Source: an uncultured Chromatiaceae bacterium (GTDB lineage Bacteria; Pseudomonadota; Gammaproteobacteria; Enterobacterales; Alteromonadaceae). Taken from it: DNA of 14,084 nt. The stretch is taken from positions 1 to 14,084 of the forward strand of contig CAMLNG010000040.1 in assembly GCA_946481195.1 (NCBI GenBank), read 5' to 3'. A model generated the notes under the pieces. It was not told where the DNA came from, did not search any database, and worked only from the letters and a program-made list of their open reading frames with translations. A program made the position numbers and the translations under genes. Below are positions 5,577 through 13,970 of the stretch, in pieces. How positions within the stretch are numbered: position 1 is the stretch's first letter; each line of letters starts with the position of its first letter.

Positions 5577-8051
5577 ATGATTTCCGGTAAAGACTTTACG
5601 GTAGCGTGGTACGCTTTAAGCAAAGTAAAGGGCTATGCAGCCACCGTGATTCTCACGCTGGGTATAACACTCGGCACGCTCGTTGCGATGTTTCAACTGA
5701 ACTATCAGATCTTGCTGGCACCACTGCCTTATGCCGATGAAGGCACGCTGGTCGCCGGCAGCGCCAGTTGGTTGTCCGCTGATGGCGAGATGATTCTCCC
5801 GCATGCTCTGCCAAAAGTGATCCGTCATTTTTATGCCAAGCCGTCACAACTGCTGCAAGAGCAGGCACTGCTCGGTTATGCTTTGGACGAAACCACTTTA
5901 CGGGATTTACCGCACTCCCCTGCTGTGCATATTGCTTATACAACAGCAGGTTACATGCAGATGTTCCGAATGCCGCTGGTCAGCGGGCGTGCCTTTTCCG
6001 GCACTGAAGAACCCGGCCAACACCATGCAGTCGCCATTATCAGTGAACGGCTATGGCGCGAGCAGTACCAGGCAGCGCCAGATATGATTGGCCGCCATGT
6101 TCAACTGGGAAATGTCAGTTTTAAAGTCATCGGAATTGCTGCAGCGACCTTTGTTGAACCTCAGCTACTCAGTCCGGCACTACACACCGATATTTGGTTA
6201 CCCTGGGATTTTCACTCCGACTTTGTCGACATGCCGGATTCGGGTATCCGGGCTGGTCATTTTTATCTGGCTCAGCTTAAGCATCCGGCAGACCGTCAGC
6301 AGTTTGAACAGGAAATCAGACCACATTTACAGCCTTTGTGGCAGCAAGCCAGTAGCCACCTGCCACATCTTGCCGGGCGTCAGCTGCATTTTAATGCGCA
6401 TCCGCTAAGGCAGGTGTTGCTCGGAGACAGCAGTCAGCAAAGTTTGTGGTTGCTGGCTGGCAGTGCGGCCCTGCTGTTGTTAGCAGCAGTGAATATGCTG
6501 AATTTGTTGCTGTCGCGTGCTGCCAGCCAGCAAAAAACCATGGCGATTCAGGCGGCATTAGGGGCACAACGGACACAAACATTAAAACTGTTTAAAGCCG
6601 AATTAACCTGCCTGCTGCTTGCAGCCGGAGGCGTTGCTTTACTGACTGCTGCAGGGGCATTTCAGCTATTGCGCCTTTATGCCGGAGATATGCTTCCTGG
6701 CGCCCGGCAGTTAGACGTCGATGGTCTTACGCTGACTTTTGCGGTGCTGCTTAGTGGGTTATTGCTGCTCAGTTTCAGTCAGTTGATGAGTCACCGGCTT
6801 GACTATCGGGCGCTACAGCAAAGTTTGCAGAGTGGCAGCAAAGGCGGTGGGTTGACTGTCAGCCCGGCAATCCGTTTTATCTTGATCAGCTCGCAAGTGA
6901 TGCTGACTACCCTGATCCTGGTATGCTGCAGCCGGGTGTTTAGCGACGCTTACTTGCAGCTACAGCAGCAACTGGGCTTTGTGGCGACAAATCGCTACCA
7001 GATTACGCTGGAAGATATCAGTCCGCCTCCGGCGCGTGAGCTCAATGCTGCAGCACGGCAGGCATATCACCGCCAGCAAAAAGACCAACTAATGCAAATC
7101 AGGGACTTGATGATGCAGTTGCCGGATGTTGCCATGGCGGCCGTCAGTAGTGGCGCCCCCGCCTCATATAACGGCTTCTCGGCCGACACAGCCAACTTTA
7201 TCTCTGCTACAGACGCCGGTGCGACACCCATTGAAGCTAAGGTTATGCATACCGATCAGTATTTGATACCACTGTTTGAGATCCCTTTGGTGCAGGGCCG
7301 GCGGTTTTCTGCGGTGGAAGTACAAACGCAAGCCCCTCTGATCATCATTAATCAGACTCTGGCTAACAAATTAGCACCTGGCAAGGATGTCATTGGCGAA
7401 CGCATCACTGCAACAAACAATGATCAGGTATTTGAAATCATCGGCGTCAGTGCCGATCAAAACTTACCGGAAACCGGTGCAGAGCAGGAGCCCTTCCGGA
7501 TTTATACAACACAGAATCTTTTATATAGCAGCTACTTACTCGTACAGCTGAGGCCTGACGCTCAACTCAATAAAACGCATATCAATCAGCTGATCAAACA
7601 GGTAGCGCCACACTTGCGCGCGGCAAACATCTACAGTATTGCCGACAATATCAGCATCGCGCTGCAACGCCAGCAGTTAAGCGCAGCCATCACCTGCGGT
7701 CTTGGCATACTGAGCCTGTTGCTGGCAGCTATGGGTATTTATGGCGTATTGAACTACAGCGTGCAGCTACGCCGCTTTGAATTGGGTGTGCGCATGGCGA
7801 TTGGTGCCAGACCAGCAACTATTGTCCGTCAGCTGTTGCAGGAGGTCAGTGTACCGACGTTGACTGGGTTGGGCCTTGCATTATTGTTGCTGTGCGCCGG
7901 GCAGATCAGATATCAGTTCTTTACCGGGCCAATAATGCCATCAGTCCTGCTACCGCTTTTGCTAATCCTGTTGCTGGCTCTTCTGACAACTCTGGCTTCG
8001 GTCTGGCACGTTATCCGCAAACCGGCCATATATGCATTACAAGGGCACTGA
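5577..8051 (+). CDS. ABC transporter permease with duplicated MacB_PCD/FtsX-type halves (first paralogue)
   Basis: Inner-membrane subunit of 824 residues. First half: helix at about 20-43, a large periplasmic MacB_PCD-like domain (about 45-285, with AGYMQMFRMPLVSGRAFSG at about 124-142), then helices at about 288-312, 343-365 and 386-405. Second half: helix at about 432-452, another periplasmic domain (about 470-685), a helix near 695-720, the cytoplasmic FtsX signature RRFELGVRMAIGARP (around 733-746) and two C-terminal helices. Eight helices in all, i.e. two four-helix MacB-like units fused. The first-half coupling region (TMAIQAALGAQ, 321-331) is a diverged copy of the signature. The start at 5577 is set by AAGGA 7 bases upstream and by exact N-terminal alignment with the next gene; an in-frame TTG at 5544 lacks support. 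It probably forms a heterodimer with the next gene product. Confidence 0.92.
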   Translation: MISGKDFTVAWYALSKVKGYAATVILTLGITLGTLVAMFQLNYQILLAPLPYADEGTLVAGSASWLSADGEMILPHALPKVIRHFYAKPSQLLQEQALLGYALDETTLRDLPHSPAVHIAYTTAGYMQMFRMPLVSGRAFSGTEEPGQHHAVAIISERLWREQYQAAPDMIGRHVQLGNVSFKVIGIAAATFVEPQLLSPALHTDIWLPWDFHSDFVDMPDSGIRAGHFYLAQLKHPADRQQFEQEIRPHLQPLWQQASSHLPHLAGRQLHFNAHPLRQVLLGDSSQQSLWLLAGSAALLLLAAVNMLNLLLSRAASQQKTMAIQAALGAQRTQTLKLFKAELTCLLLAAGGVALLTAAGAFQLLRLYAGDMLPGARQLDVDGLTLTFAVLLSGLLLLSFSQLMSHRLDYRALQQSLQSGSKGGGLTVSPAIRFILISSQVMLTTLILVCCSRVFSDAYLQLQQQLGFVATNRYQITLEDISPPPARELNAAARQAYHRQQKDQLMQIRDLMMQLPDVAMAAVSSGAPASYNGFSADTANFISATDAGATPIEAKVMHTDQYLIPLFEIPLVQGRRFSAVEVQTQAPLIIINQTLANKLAPGKDVIGERITATNNDQVFEIIGVSADQNLPETGAEQEPFRIYTTQNLLYSSYLLVQLRPDAQLNKTHINQLIKQVAPHLRAANIYSIADNISIALQRQQLSAAITCGLGILSLLLAAMGIYGVLNYSVQLRRFELGVRMAIGARPATIVRQLLQEVSVPTLTGLGLALLLLCAGQIRYQFFTGPIMPSVLLPLLLILLLALLTTLASVWHVIRKPAIYALQGH

Positions 8052-8052
8052 T

Positions 8053-10515
8053 ATGTTTAATTTCAAAGAGCTATTCAACGTGTTTTATGCGTTGGGCAAA
8101 GCTAAAAGCTACACGGTGACGGTGATATTAACCCTTGGTTTAACCTTAGGCGGTCTCGTCGCTGTACTCAATCTCGGTTATCAGCTGTTACTGGCACCTT
8201 TGCCCTACCCGGGATCAGCCCAGCTACATTACCTGTCCGGAGATGTGATAAGTGCCAGTGGCCAGCACACGCCCGCCTTACCGATAGCCGCGGCTGAAAC
8301 GGGCTACCGGCTGCAGCCTGCAGGTCAAATCACGGCCGCGCTGGTTGGTTACAATCAGGGTATAGCGCAAAACCTGAATGAAGCTCCGACCTTGCAACTT
8401 GGCTACGTGACGCCTGAGTTCTTTTCGATGCTGGCCGCACCGGTGGCGATCGGCAGGACATTCTCAGCGGATGAAGGCTTAAACAGTCAACACCCGGTCG
8501 CAGTGATCAGCTTTCGACTATGGCAAACGCAGTTTGCCGGCTCTGCCGATATAGTTCGGCAAAGCCTGGAAATTGACGGGCAATGGTTTCGAATTATCGG
8601 AGTAACGACCCAGCTTTTCGCTGAACCGGAGATCTTGTTTGCCGGTCAACAGACCGATGTCTGGCTGCCATGGGACTATGTACAAATTCCGCGGGCGCAG
8701 CGCAAGTCCTGGGGACAGCTGTGGGGTAAACATGCCATGCTACTGAAAACACAACCAGCAGCAGAACCAAGCGAAGTACTGCAAAGCTACCAAAACCACT
8801 TAAGTGGATTATTCAATACTGCCGGTGGCAAACCTGTCGATCTGCTGAATGCCCGGCTACAGCTCGCTCTAACGCCGTTGCAGGCACTAGTGCAACACCA
8901 GGCGCCGGCACAGTATCCGTGGCTATTGCTCGGAACTTTATTGCTGGTCAGTCTCGGTATGGTCAATCTGCACCAGCTGAGCCTTACCCGCCTTGCTGCC
9001 CGTCATTCACAACTGGCAATTCGGGCTGCCGTGGGAGCCCGTCCGCGCGATTTATTACGCCCTTTATTGCAGGAATGGGCAGTTCTGCTGGTGTTGGGAT
9101 GTGGATTGGCGCTGATGTTCCAATTATTGCTTTTACAGGCTTTCCGACAATTGCCCGAAGGTTTGTTGCCCCGGGCTAACGAATTGTCCTTACAACCTGT
9201 CAGCTTGCTGGCCTACCTGCTGCTACCCGCGGTACTGATTGCTGGTTTAGCGCTGCGTCTATACCAGCAAATGGACTATCACCGCCTCAGTATGTCGCTA
9301 TGCAGCAGCCAAAAAGGTGGGCTTAAACCCATTCCACACCGTCGTTTAAGGCAGTTGTTAGCGGCACAGGGTGCTGTTGCAACTTTGGTGTTGATGTTTG
9401 CTATACAGTTATTCATAAATGCACTCGTGCATTTATGGCAATCGCCCGGTATTGAGACGATTGATCGCTACCATGCATCGCTGGACCTCGCTGCTGTGAA
9501 TGAGATCCCTCGTCTGCAACGCCGTGATGACTTTCTGGCAATCCGTCATTTGTTGGAATCTCAGCCCGGCATTGTTGCAGTCAGTGTCGCAAATCTGCTG
9601 CCATTGGCTAATTATGGTGACTATCAGTGGATGACGGAATTGAGGGATCCAAAGCAGGCACAAATAACTTATTCGGTATCGTCCAGTCTGGTTGATGAAC
9701 AGTATCTGGCAGTATTGGGGGCAAAATTGCTCCGTGGCCGGCAGTTCAGCGCTACAGAAACCCGCGAACAACTGCCGGTGGTCATCATCAATGAACGCTT
9801 TGCCCGCCAAATATCCTCAGCAGATGACTTAAGCAAATTCCCACAACTACGCTGGGCGAATGATAGTAGTGAAACCCTGTATCAGGTGGTTGGTGTTTTT
9901 GCCGATTGGCAACTCCCGGATATGGAGGAACCGCCCAGAGCCCTTTTTGCTGGGGGATTCCCAGGATTGGCCAGTTTGATTATCGTCAGTAAGCCGGCTA
10001 CGGTACTTAATAAAACAACACTAAATAAACTGCTGGCAAGTGTAAATCCGCGATACCGCATTACTGAATTACGTAGTCTTGCCGACAACCATGCAAACCG
10101 ACTGACATTAGAACGCCTGACCGCTTACAGTACACTAGGGTTGAGTCTGGTGATTCTGCTACTTTGCAGTGTCGGTCTGTCAGGCTTGTTAAGCTATTGC
10201 GTACAACTGCGACGTACTGAACTTGGCGTACGAATGGCAATTGGCGCCAGGCCGGTCACCATAGCTATTGAGCTTCTCCGGGAGAATTTACGCCCTGTTG
10301 CTATAGGTTCGCTGTGCGCATTGTTCGCCGTATTCAGCGTGATTTATACGGTACAACATCCGGTGGCGCAACAAATCGCCAGGCTTTTAAACCCATCGCC
10401 GGCAGGTATCCTGTTACCGGTTTTCCTCATAATGACTTTAACCAGCTGCATTTTATTATTGTCGATGCAGAGTATTCTTCGTCATCCAGTGCAACACTCA
10501 TTAACAGGGCAATAA
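8053..10515 (+). CDS. ABC transporter permease with duplicated MacB_PCD/FtsX-type halves (second paralogue)
   Basis: Inner-membrane subunit of 820 residues, clearly paralogous to the gene just upstream. The first 52 residues align without gaps, sharing VILTLG, TLG and LLAPLPY. It has the same plan: N-terminal helix (about 20-43), periplasmic MacB_PCD-like domain (VTPEFFSMLAAPVAIGRTF, about 118-136), a three-helix block with AIRAAVGARP, a second helix/periplasmic unit, and the C-terminal FtsX signature RRTELGVRMAIGARP (E723) with closing helices. The start at 8053 is preferred over ATG 8032 because AAGGG (8041-8045) lies 7 bases upstream and the N-termini then match. Only one base separates it from the previous stop, so translation is probably coupled. 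The two paralogues have diverged strongly in the periplasmic parts, suggesting separate roles in one complex. Confidence 0.92.
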   Translation: MFNFKELFNVFYALGKAKSYTVTVILTLGLTLGGLVAVLNLGYQLLLAPLPYPGSAQLHYLSGDVISASGQHTPALPIAAAETGYRLQPAGQITAALVGYNQGIAQNLNEAPTLQLGYVTPEFFSMLAAPVAIGRTFSADEGLNSQHPVAVISFRLWQTQFAGSADIVRQSLEIDGQWFRIIGVTTQLFAEPEILFAGQQTDVWLPWDYVQIPRAQRKSWGQLWGKHAMLLKTQPAAEPSEVLQSYQNHLSGLFNTAGGKPVDLLNARLQLALTPLQALVQHQAPAQYPWLLLGTLLLVSLGMVNLHQLSLTRLAARHSQLAIRAAVGARPRDLLRPLLQEWAVLLVLGCGLALMFQLLLLQAFRQLPEGLLPRANELSLQPVSLLAYLLLPAVLIAGLALRLYQQMDYHRLSMSLCSSQKGGLKPIPHRRLRQLLAAQGAVATLVLMFAIQLFINALVHLWQSPGIETIDRYHASLDLAAVNEIPRLQRRDDFLAIRHLLESQPGIVAVSVANLLPLANYGDYQWMTELRDPKQAQITYSVSSSLVDEQYLAVLGAKLLRGRQFSATETREQLPVVIINERFARQISSADDLSKFPQLRWANDSSETLYQVVGVFADWQLPDMEEPPRALFAGGFPGLASLIIVSKPATVLNKTTLNKLLASVNPRYRITELRSLADNHANRLTLERLTAYSTLGLSLVILLLCSVGLSGLLSYCVQLRRTELGVRMAIGARPVTIAIELLRENLRPVAIGSLCALFAVFSVIYTVQHPVAQQIARLLNPSPAGILLPVFLIMTLTSCILLLSMQSILRHPVQHSLTGQ

Positions 10516-10536
10516 AAAGCAGCTGTTCTCGCATCG

Positions 10537-10563
10537 TTGATGCCCCCTTAAAGAGGGCATCAA
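10537..10563 (+). terminator. Weak hairpin after the transporter operon
   Basis: TTGATGCCC (10537-10545) pairs with GGGCATCAA (10555-10563) around a 9-nt loop, 22 bases after the permease stop. A second small dyad, GCTC-GT-GAGC, follows at once. There is no T-run on either strand, so this is not a textbook intrinsic terminator. It may protect the mRNA 3' end or assist Rho-dependent termination. Confidence 0.4.
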
Positions 10564-10766
10564 GCTCGTGAGCACTCCGGCCAAATCCAACACTAAGTCG
10601 CACTCTTATTCAATTTGCCACAAGTCCTGTTAGGCTTAATTCAGCACAATGAATTACGTTTGAATATCCGATTTTGGCAACTTTCTACATCGTTTGAACC
10701 TAAATACGTTCCGTGTATAAGCACGCCAGCCATAGCAATCACAATAGAAACTGAATTTCAGCAGGC

Positions 10767-10795
10767 AAAAAAATCCCCCGATAAACGGGGGATTT
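10767..10795 (-). terminator. Rho-independent terminator of the alpha operon
   Basis: On the minus strand AAATCCCCCG and CGGGGGATTT form a 10-bp stem around a 5-nt loop (10771-10795), followed by a run of seven T (10773-10767). It lies about 40 bp beyond the rplQ stop, as expected for the last gene of the operon. On the plus strand the run becomes A's before the stem, so termination is probably one-directional. Confidence 0.92.
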
Positions 10796-10834
10796 CTAGC
10801 AGAAAACAGCGCGAACTGTCTTCACTCGAATCAA

Positions 10835-11233
10835 TTACTCAGCAGCAGTTTCTTCAACTGGCAGAGCGCCCACTTCTGGACGGTCAACTAACTCGATGTA
10901 AGCCATTGGCGCATTGTCACCTGTACGGAAGCCACACTTCATAATACGAGTGTAACCACCTGGACGCGCGTTGTAACGCGGACCTAAAACGTTGAACAGT
11001 AAACCAACAACTTCTTTATCACGTGTACGGGCAAAAGCTAAACGGCGGTTTGCGACGCTATCATTCTTAGCCAGTGTGATCAGAGGTTCGATTACACGGC
11101 GTAACTCTTTTGCTTTTGGCAGAGTCGTTTTGATGATTTCGTGCTTCACCAGCGAGCTTGCCATATTACGGAACATTGCCTGACGGTGGCTGCTGTTCCG
11201 GTTTAACTGACGACCACTCTTGCGATGGCGCAT
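10835..11233 (-). CDS. rplQ: 50S ribosomal protein L17
   Basis: Large-subunit ribosomal protein of 132 residues, close to the E. coli length of 127. The N-terminus [20 protein letters not shown] and the segment [20 protein letters not shown] are characteristic of bacterial L17, as is the [12 protein letters not shown] stretch. The short acidic C-terminal tail after [10 protein letters not shown] accounts for the extra length. Ribosome-binding site AAGGA lies upstream of the ATG. It is the last gene of the alpha operon, 39 bp after rpoA, and is followed by the intrinsic terminator. Confidence 0.98.
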   Translation of the reverse strand: MRHRKSGRQLNRNSSHRQAMFRNMASSLVKHEIIKTTLPKAKELRRVIEPLITLAKNDSVANRRLAFARTRDKEVVGLLFNVLGPRYNARPGGYTRIMKCGFRTGDNAPMAYIELVDRPEVGALPVEETAAE

Positions 11234-11272
11234 GATCTATTCCTTCTCACTAAACCAGGAACTGGTATCTGG

Positions 11273-12262
11273 TTAGTCTTTATTTACCAAACTTGCTGGC
11301 GGCCAGTTTTCCAGGCGCATGCCCAGAGATAACCCACGTGACGCCAACACGTCTTTGATTTCGGTAAGTGACTTTTTACCCAGGTTAGGCGTTTTCAGCA
11401 GCTCAACCTCGGTACGTTGCACCAGATCACCAATGTACTGAATCTGCTCTGCCTTCAGACAGTTGGCAGAACGAACTGTTAATTCCAGATCATCGACAGG
11501 ACGTAACAGAATCGGATCGAATTCCGGCTTCTCTTCGCGTTTCTCTGGTTCGCTCTTGTCGCGCAGTTCTACGAAGAACTCCAGCTGTTCAGCCAGAATT
11601 GTCGCAGCACGACGAATTGCTTCCTCCGGCTCAACAGTGCCGTTGGTTTCCATGTCGATTACCAGTTTGTCCAGGTCAGTACGCTGTTCTACCCGCGCAG
11701 CTTCAACCGAATAAGCGATACGCTCAACCGGGCTGAAAGATGCATCAAGCAGTAAACGACCAATTGGACGTTCGTCATCTTCTGAGGACACTCGGGCTGA
11801 TGCAGGCACGTACCCACGACCACGTTGTACTTTCAGACGCATACTGAATTCAGTTTCGCCTGTCAGATTACAGATTACGTGCTCAGGGTTAACGATTACT
11901 ACACCGTCACCACGCTGGATATCACCAGCAGTTACAGGGCCAGCACCTTTTTTGGTTAAAGTCAGAGTGACTTCGTCTTTGTCTTCCAAACGAACGGCTA
12001 AGCCTTTCAGGTTCAGGAGGATATCAATGATATCTTCCTGTACGCCTTCTTTGGCGCTGTACTCATGAAGCACGCCATCGATTTCCACTTCAGTCACTGC
12101 ACAACCTGGCATAGACGATAAAAGGATACGACGTAACGCGTTGCCCAAGGTATGCCCGAAACCGCGCTCAAGTGGTTCCAAAGTAACTTTGGCACGAGTT
12201 GGGTTGATTTTTTCGATACCAACTAATCTCGGCTTAAGGAATTCGGTGACAGAACCCTGCAT
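11273..12262 (-). CDS. rpoA: RNA polymerase alpha subunit
   Basis: Alpha subunit of RNA polymerase, 329 residues as in E. coli. The N-terminal domain (about 1-235), which dimerises and scaffolds beta and beta', contains the conserved [19 protein letters not shown] segment (32-50). After an acidic and basic linker (about 236-248), the C-terminal domain (about 249-329) carries [10 protein letters not shown] with R264, equivalent to E. coli R265, which contacts UP-element DNA, and [20 protein letters not shown]. The ribosome-binding site is GAGAGG just upstream. It sits between rpsD and rplQ in the standard order. The UP-like A-tracts at the rrn promoter in this window would be read by this domain. 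Confidence 0.99.
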   Translation of the reverse strand: MQGSVTEFLKPRLVGIEKINPTRAKVTLEPLERGFGHTLGNALRRILLSSMPGCAVTEVEIDGVLHEYSAKEGVQEDIIDILLNLKGLAVRLEDKDEVTLTLTKKGAGPVTAGDIQRGDGVVIVNPEHVICNLTGETEFSMRLKVQRGRGYVPASARVSSEDDERPIGRLLLDASFSPVERIAYSVEAARVEQRTDLDKLVIDMETNGTVEPEEAIRRAATILAEQLEFFVELRDKSEPEKREEKPEFDPILLRPVDDLELTVRSANCLKAEQIQYIGDLVQRTEVELLKTPNLGKKSLTEIKDVLASRGLSLGMRLENWPPASLVNKD

Positions 12263-12289
12263 TTTATCCTCTCTTAAGAAAATGCCTTA

Positions 12290-12910
12290 CTACTTAGAGT
12301 AAAGCTCGACGATTAACTGTTCGTTGATGTCAGCAGACAAATCTGAACGCTCTGGACGACGCTTGTAAACGCCTTCCATCTTTTTCGTGTCAACTTCAAC
12401 CCAAGTTGGTTTTTCACGTTGTTCAGCAACTTCTAAAGCAGCAACGATACGCGCTTGCTTCTTCGCTTTTTCGCGAACAGCGATCACTTGTTCTGGTGAC
12501 ACAGCGTAAGATGGGATATTCACAACGCGGCCATCCAGCATGATAGCTTTGTGGCTGACTAACTGACGTGCTTCAGCACGTGTGCTAGCCAGACCCATGC
12601 GATACACTACGTTGTCCAGACGTGATTCCAACAACTGGAGCAGGTTTTCGCCGGTGTTACCCTTCAAACGAGCAGCTTCTTTGTAATAGTTACGGAACTG
12701 CTTTTCTAATACGCCATAAATACGACGTACTTTTTGTTTTTCGCGTAATTGTAAACCGTAGTCCGATAAGCGACCGCGACGAGCGCCGTGCTGACCTGGA
12801 GCTGTAGTTAAATTACACTTTGAATCGATTGCTCGGACGCCGCTTTTCAGGAACAGATCTGTACCTTCGCGACGACTCAGTTTGAGCTTAGGACCCAAAT
12901 ATCTTGCCAT
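12290..12910 (-). CDS. rpsD: 30S ribosomal protein S4
   Basis: Primary 16S rRNA-binding protein, 206 residues as in E. coli. It starts [20 protein letters not shown], contains one cysteine (C32, in DSKCNL) and has the S4 RNA-binding domain at about 96-160 ([20 protein letters not shown]). In enterobacteria S4 also represses translation of the alpha operon by binding the rpsM leader; that leader is present upstream in this window, so feedback is likely here. GGAG precedes the start, and rpsK ends 31 bp upstream. Confidence 0.98.
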   Translation of the reverse strand: MARYLGPKLKLSRREGTDLFLKSGVRAIDSKCNLTTAPGQHGARRGRLSDYGLQLREKQKVRRIYGVLEKQFRNYYKEAARLKGNTGENLLQLLESRLDNVVYRMGLASTRAEARQLVSHKAIMLDGRVVNIPSYAVSPEQVIAVREKAKKQARIVAALEVAEQREKPTWVEVDTKKMEGVYKRRPERSDLSADINEQLIVELYSK

Positions 12911-12941
12911 CTTCTTTCTCCAATAATCTTAGAAGCGCTTG

Positions 12942-13331
12942 TTACACGCGACGTTTTTTCGGTGGACGGCAACCATTGTGTGGAATTGGCGTCACGTCGG
13001 TGATATTCGTAATGCGGTAGCCAGCTGCGTTCAGCGCACGAATGGCTGACTCACGACCTGGACCAGGACCGTTTACGAAAACTTCAAGATTCTTCAGACC
13101 ATACTCTAACGCGGCAGTACCAGCGCGCTCAGCAGCAACCTGTGCAGCGAACGGCGTAGACTTACGCGAACCACGATAACCTGAACCACCGGCAGTTGCC
13201 CAGCACAGAGCATTGCCTTGACGGTCAGTAATAGTGACGATGGTATTGTTGAAAGAGGCATGGATATGAGCCATACCGTCAGAAACTTGCTTTTTTACCC
13301 GTTTACGAGTACGAACTGGTGCTTTAGCCAT
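12942..13331 (-). CDS. rpsK: 30S ribosomal protein S11
   Basis: Small-subunit platform protein of 129 residues, equal to the E. coli length. The core [20 protein letters not shown] and the C-terminal [20 protein letters not shown] are diagnostic. One small oddity is cysteine in [11 protein letters not shown], where E. coli has glycine (GNALGWATAGG). It lies 13 bp after rpsM and 31 bp before rpsD, inside the alpha operon. Confidence 0.98.
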   Translation of the reverse strand: MAKAPVRTRKRVKKQVSDGMAHIHASFNNTIVTITDRQGNALCWATAGGSGYRGSRKSTPFAAQVAAERAGTAALEYGLKNLEVFVNGPGPGRESAIRALNAAGYRITNITDVTPIPHNGCRPPKKRRV

Positions 13332-13344
13332 GTTTTACCCCGTC

Positions 13345-13701
13345 TTATTTCTTGATTGCTTTGCGTGGGCCCTTGCGGGTACGCGCGTTAGTTTTAGTGC
13401 GCTGACCACGAACCGGCAGACTACGGCGATGACGCAGGCCACGGTAGCAACCAAGGTCCATCAAACGTTTGATGTTTAACGTGATTTCACGGCGTAAGTC
13501 ACCTTCAACGGTGTACTTAGCAACTTCGTCACGAAGAGTATCGAGCTCTGCGTCTGACAACGTAGAGATTTTACGATTTTCTTCGATGCCCACTGCAGCC
13601 AGAATGGCTTTTGAGCGGGTTTTACCGATACCAAAAACATAAGTCAAAGAAATGACTGCATGTTTATTATCGGGGATGTTAATGCCAGCGATACGGGCCA
13701 C
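13345..13701 (-). CDS. rpsM: 30S ribosomal protein S13
   Basis: Small-subunit head protein of 118 residues, as in E. coli. Recognised from the start ARIAGINIP, the [14 protein letters not shown] helix-hairpin segment and the basic tail [20 protein letters not shown], which contacts rRNA and tRNA. It starts with GTG at 13701, as in E. coli, with AGGAG at 13709-13713. The start-codon region is part of the S4-responsive pseudoknot, since GCCCGT just inside the gene pairs with the leader. First gene of the alpha operon. Confidence 0.98.
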   Translation of the reverse strand: MARIAGINIPDNKHAVISLTYVFGIGKTRSKAILAAVGIEENRKISTLSDAELDTLRDEVAKYTVEGDLRREITLNIKRLMDLGCYRGLRHRRSLPVRGQRTKTNARTRKGPRKAIKK

Positions 13702-13779
13702 TAACGTTCTCCTATAAATGAGTTTAAGGGTGCCGATTTGAAAAGCCCGTAAGGATACTCAAACGGCGGCCATATTGCA
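13691..13779 (-). promoter_or_regulatory. Alpha-operon leader RNA (S4-binding pseudoknot)
   Basis: On the minus strand the segment TTTGAGTATCC, followed by ACGGGCTTTTCA, matches the E. coli alpha-operon ribosome-binding-site element (Rfam RF00140 family) from memory. Pairings visible here are GCCGTTTG (13760-13767) with CAAATCGGC (13732-13740, one bulge), and ACGGGC (13745-13750) with GCCCGT (13693-13698), which overlaps the first codons of rpsM. The second pairing makes the pseudoknot that S4 stabilises to trap the 30S subunit and repress translation. Conservation of both helices despite sequence drift supports function. Confidence 0.88.
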
Positions 13780-13790
13780 ACAATAAGTCC

Positions 13791-13814
13791 GGGCTAAACC
13801 AAACAGTTTAGCCC
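13791..13814 (-). other. Hairpin between rpmJ and the alpha leader
   Basis: GGGCTAAAC and GTTTAGCCC form a perfect 9-bp stem with a 6-nt loop, 20 bp after the rpmJ stop. On the minus strand the sequence after it is CGGACTTATTG with no T-run, so it is a poor intrinsic terminator. It may be a partial attenuator or an mRNA-processing or stability element at the spc/alpha boundary. No clear alpha-operon promoter was found around it. Confidence 0.55.
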
Positions 13815-13834
13815 TGACCTAATTTTTTCTGCTG

Positions 13835-13948
13835 TTAGCCTTGACGTTGCTTGTGCTTAGGCTCTACACAAATTACCCGCACAACATTGTTGCGCTTGAT
13901 AACTTTGCAGTTACGGCAGATCTTCTTAACGGAAGCTCGTACTTTCAT
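13835..13948 (-). CDS. rpmJ: 50S ribosomal protein L36
   Basis: A 37-residue zinc-ribbon ribosomal protein beginning [20 protein letters not shown]. It has the CxxC pair (C11, C14), a third cysteine (C27, in [13 protein letters not shown]) and a histidine (H32), so it is the zinc-binding (C+) form. GGAG (13956-13959) sits 7 bases upstream of the ATG. It lies 22 bp after secY, the usual last gene of the spc operon. Confidence 0.97.
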   Translation of the reverse strand: MKVRASVKKICRNCKVIKRNNVVRVICVEPKHKQRQG

Positions 13949-13970
13949 GACTTAACTCCGCAAAATTACC

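Larger units (their letters stand above)
10516..10834. other. Convergent intergenic gap between transporter and alpha operons
   Basis: A 319-bp stretch holding a hairpin soon after the permease stop and the minus-strand ribosomal terminator near its right end. Between them (about 10575-10760) the sequence is AT-richer with no ribosome-binding site plus frame that resembles a protein. An open frame at 10615-10944 runs through the terminator and into the antisense of rplQ, so I do not call it a gene. Confidence 0.6.

Noticed and set aside
10615..10944. Open frame of 109 codons in the convergent gap.
   Set aside because: It crosses the alpha-operon terminator and continues into antisense rplQ; there is no ribosome-binding site and no recognisable protein.
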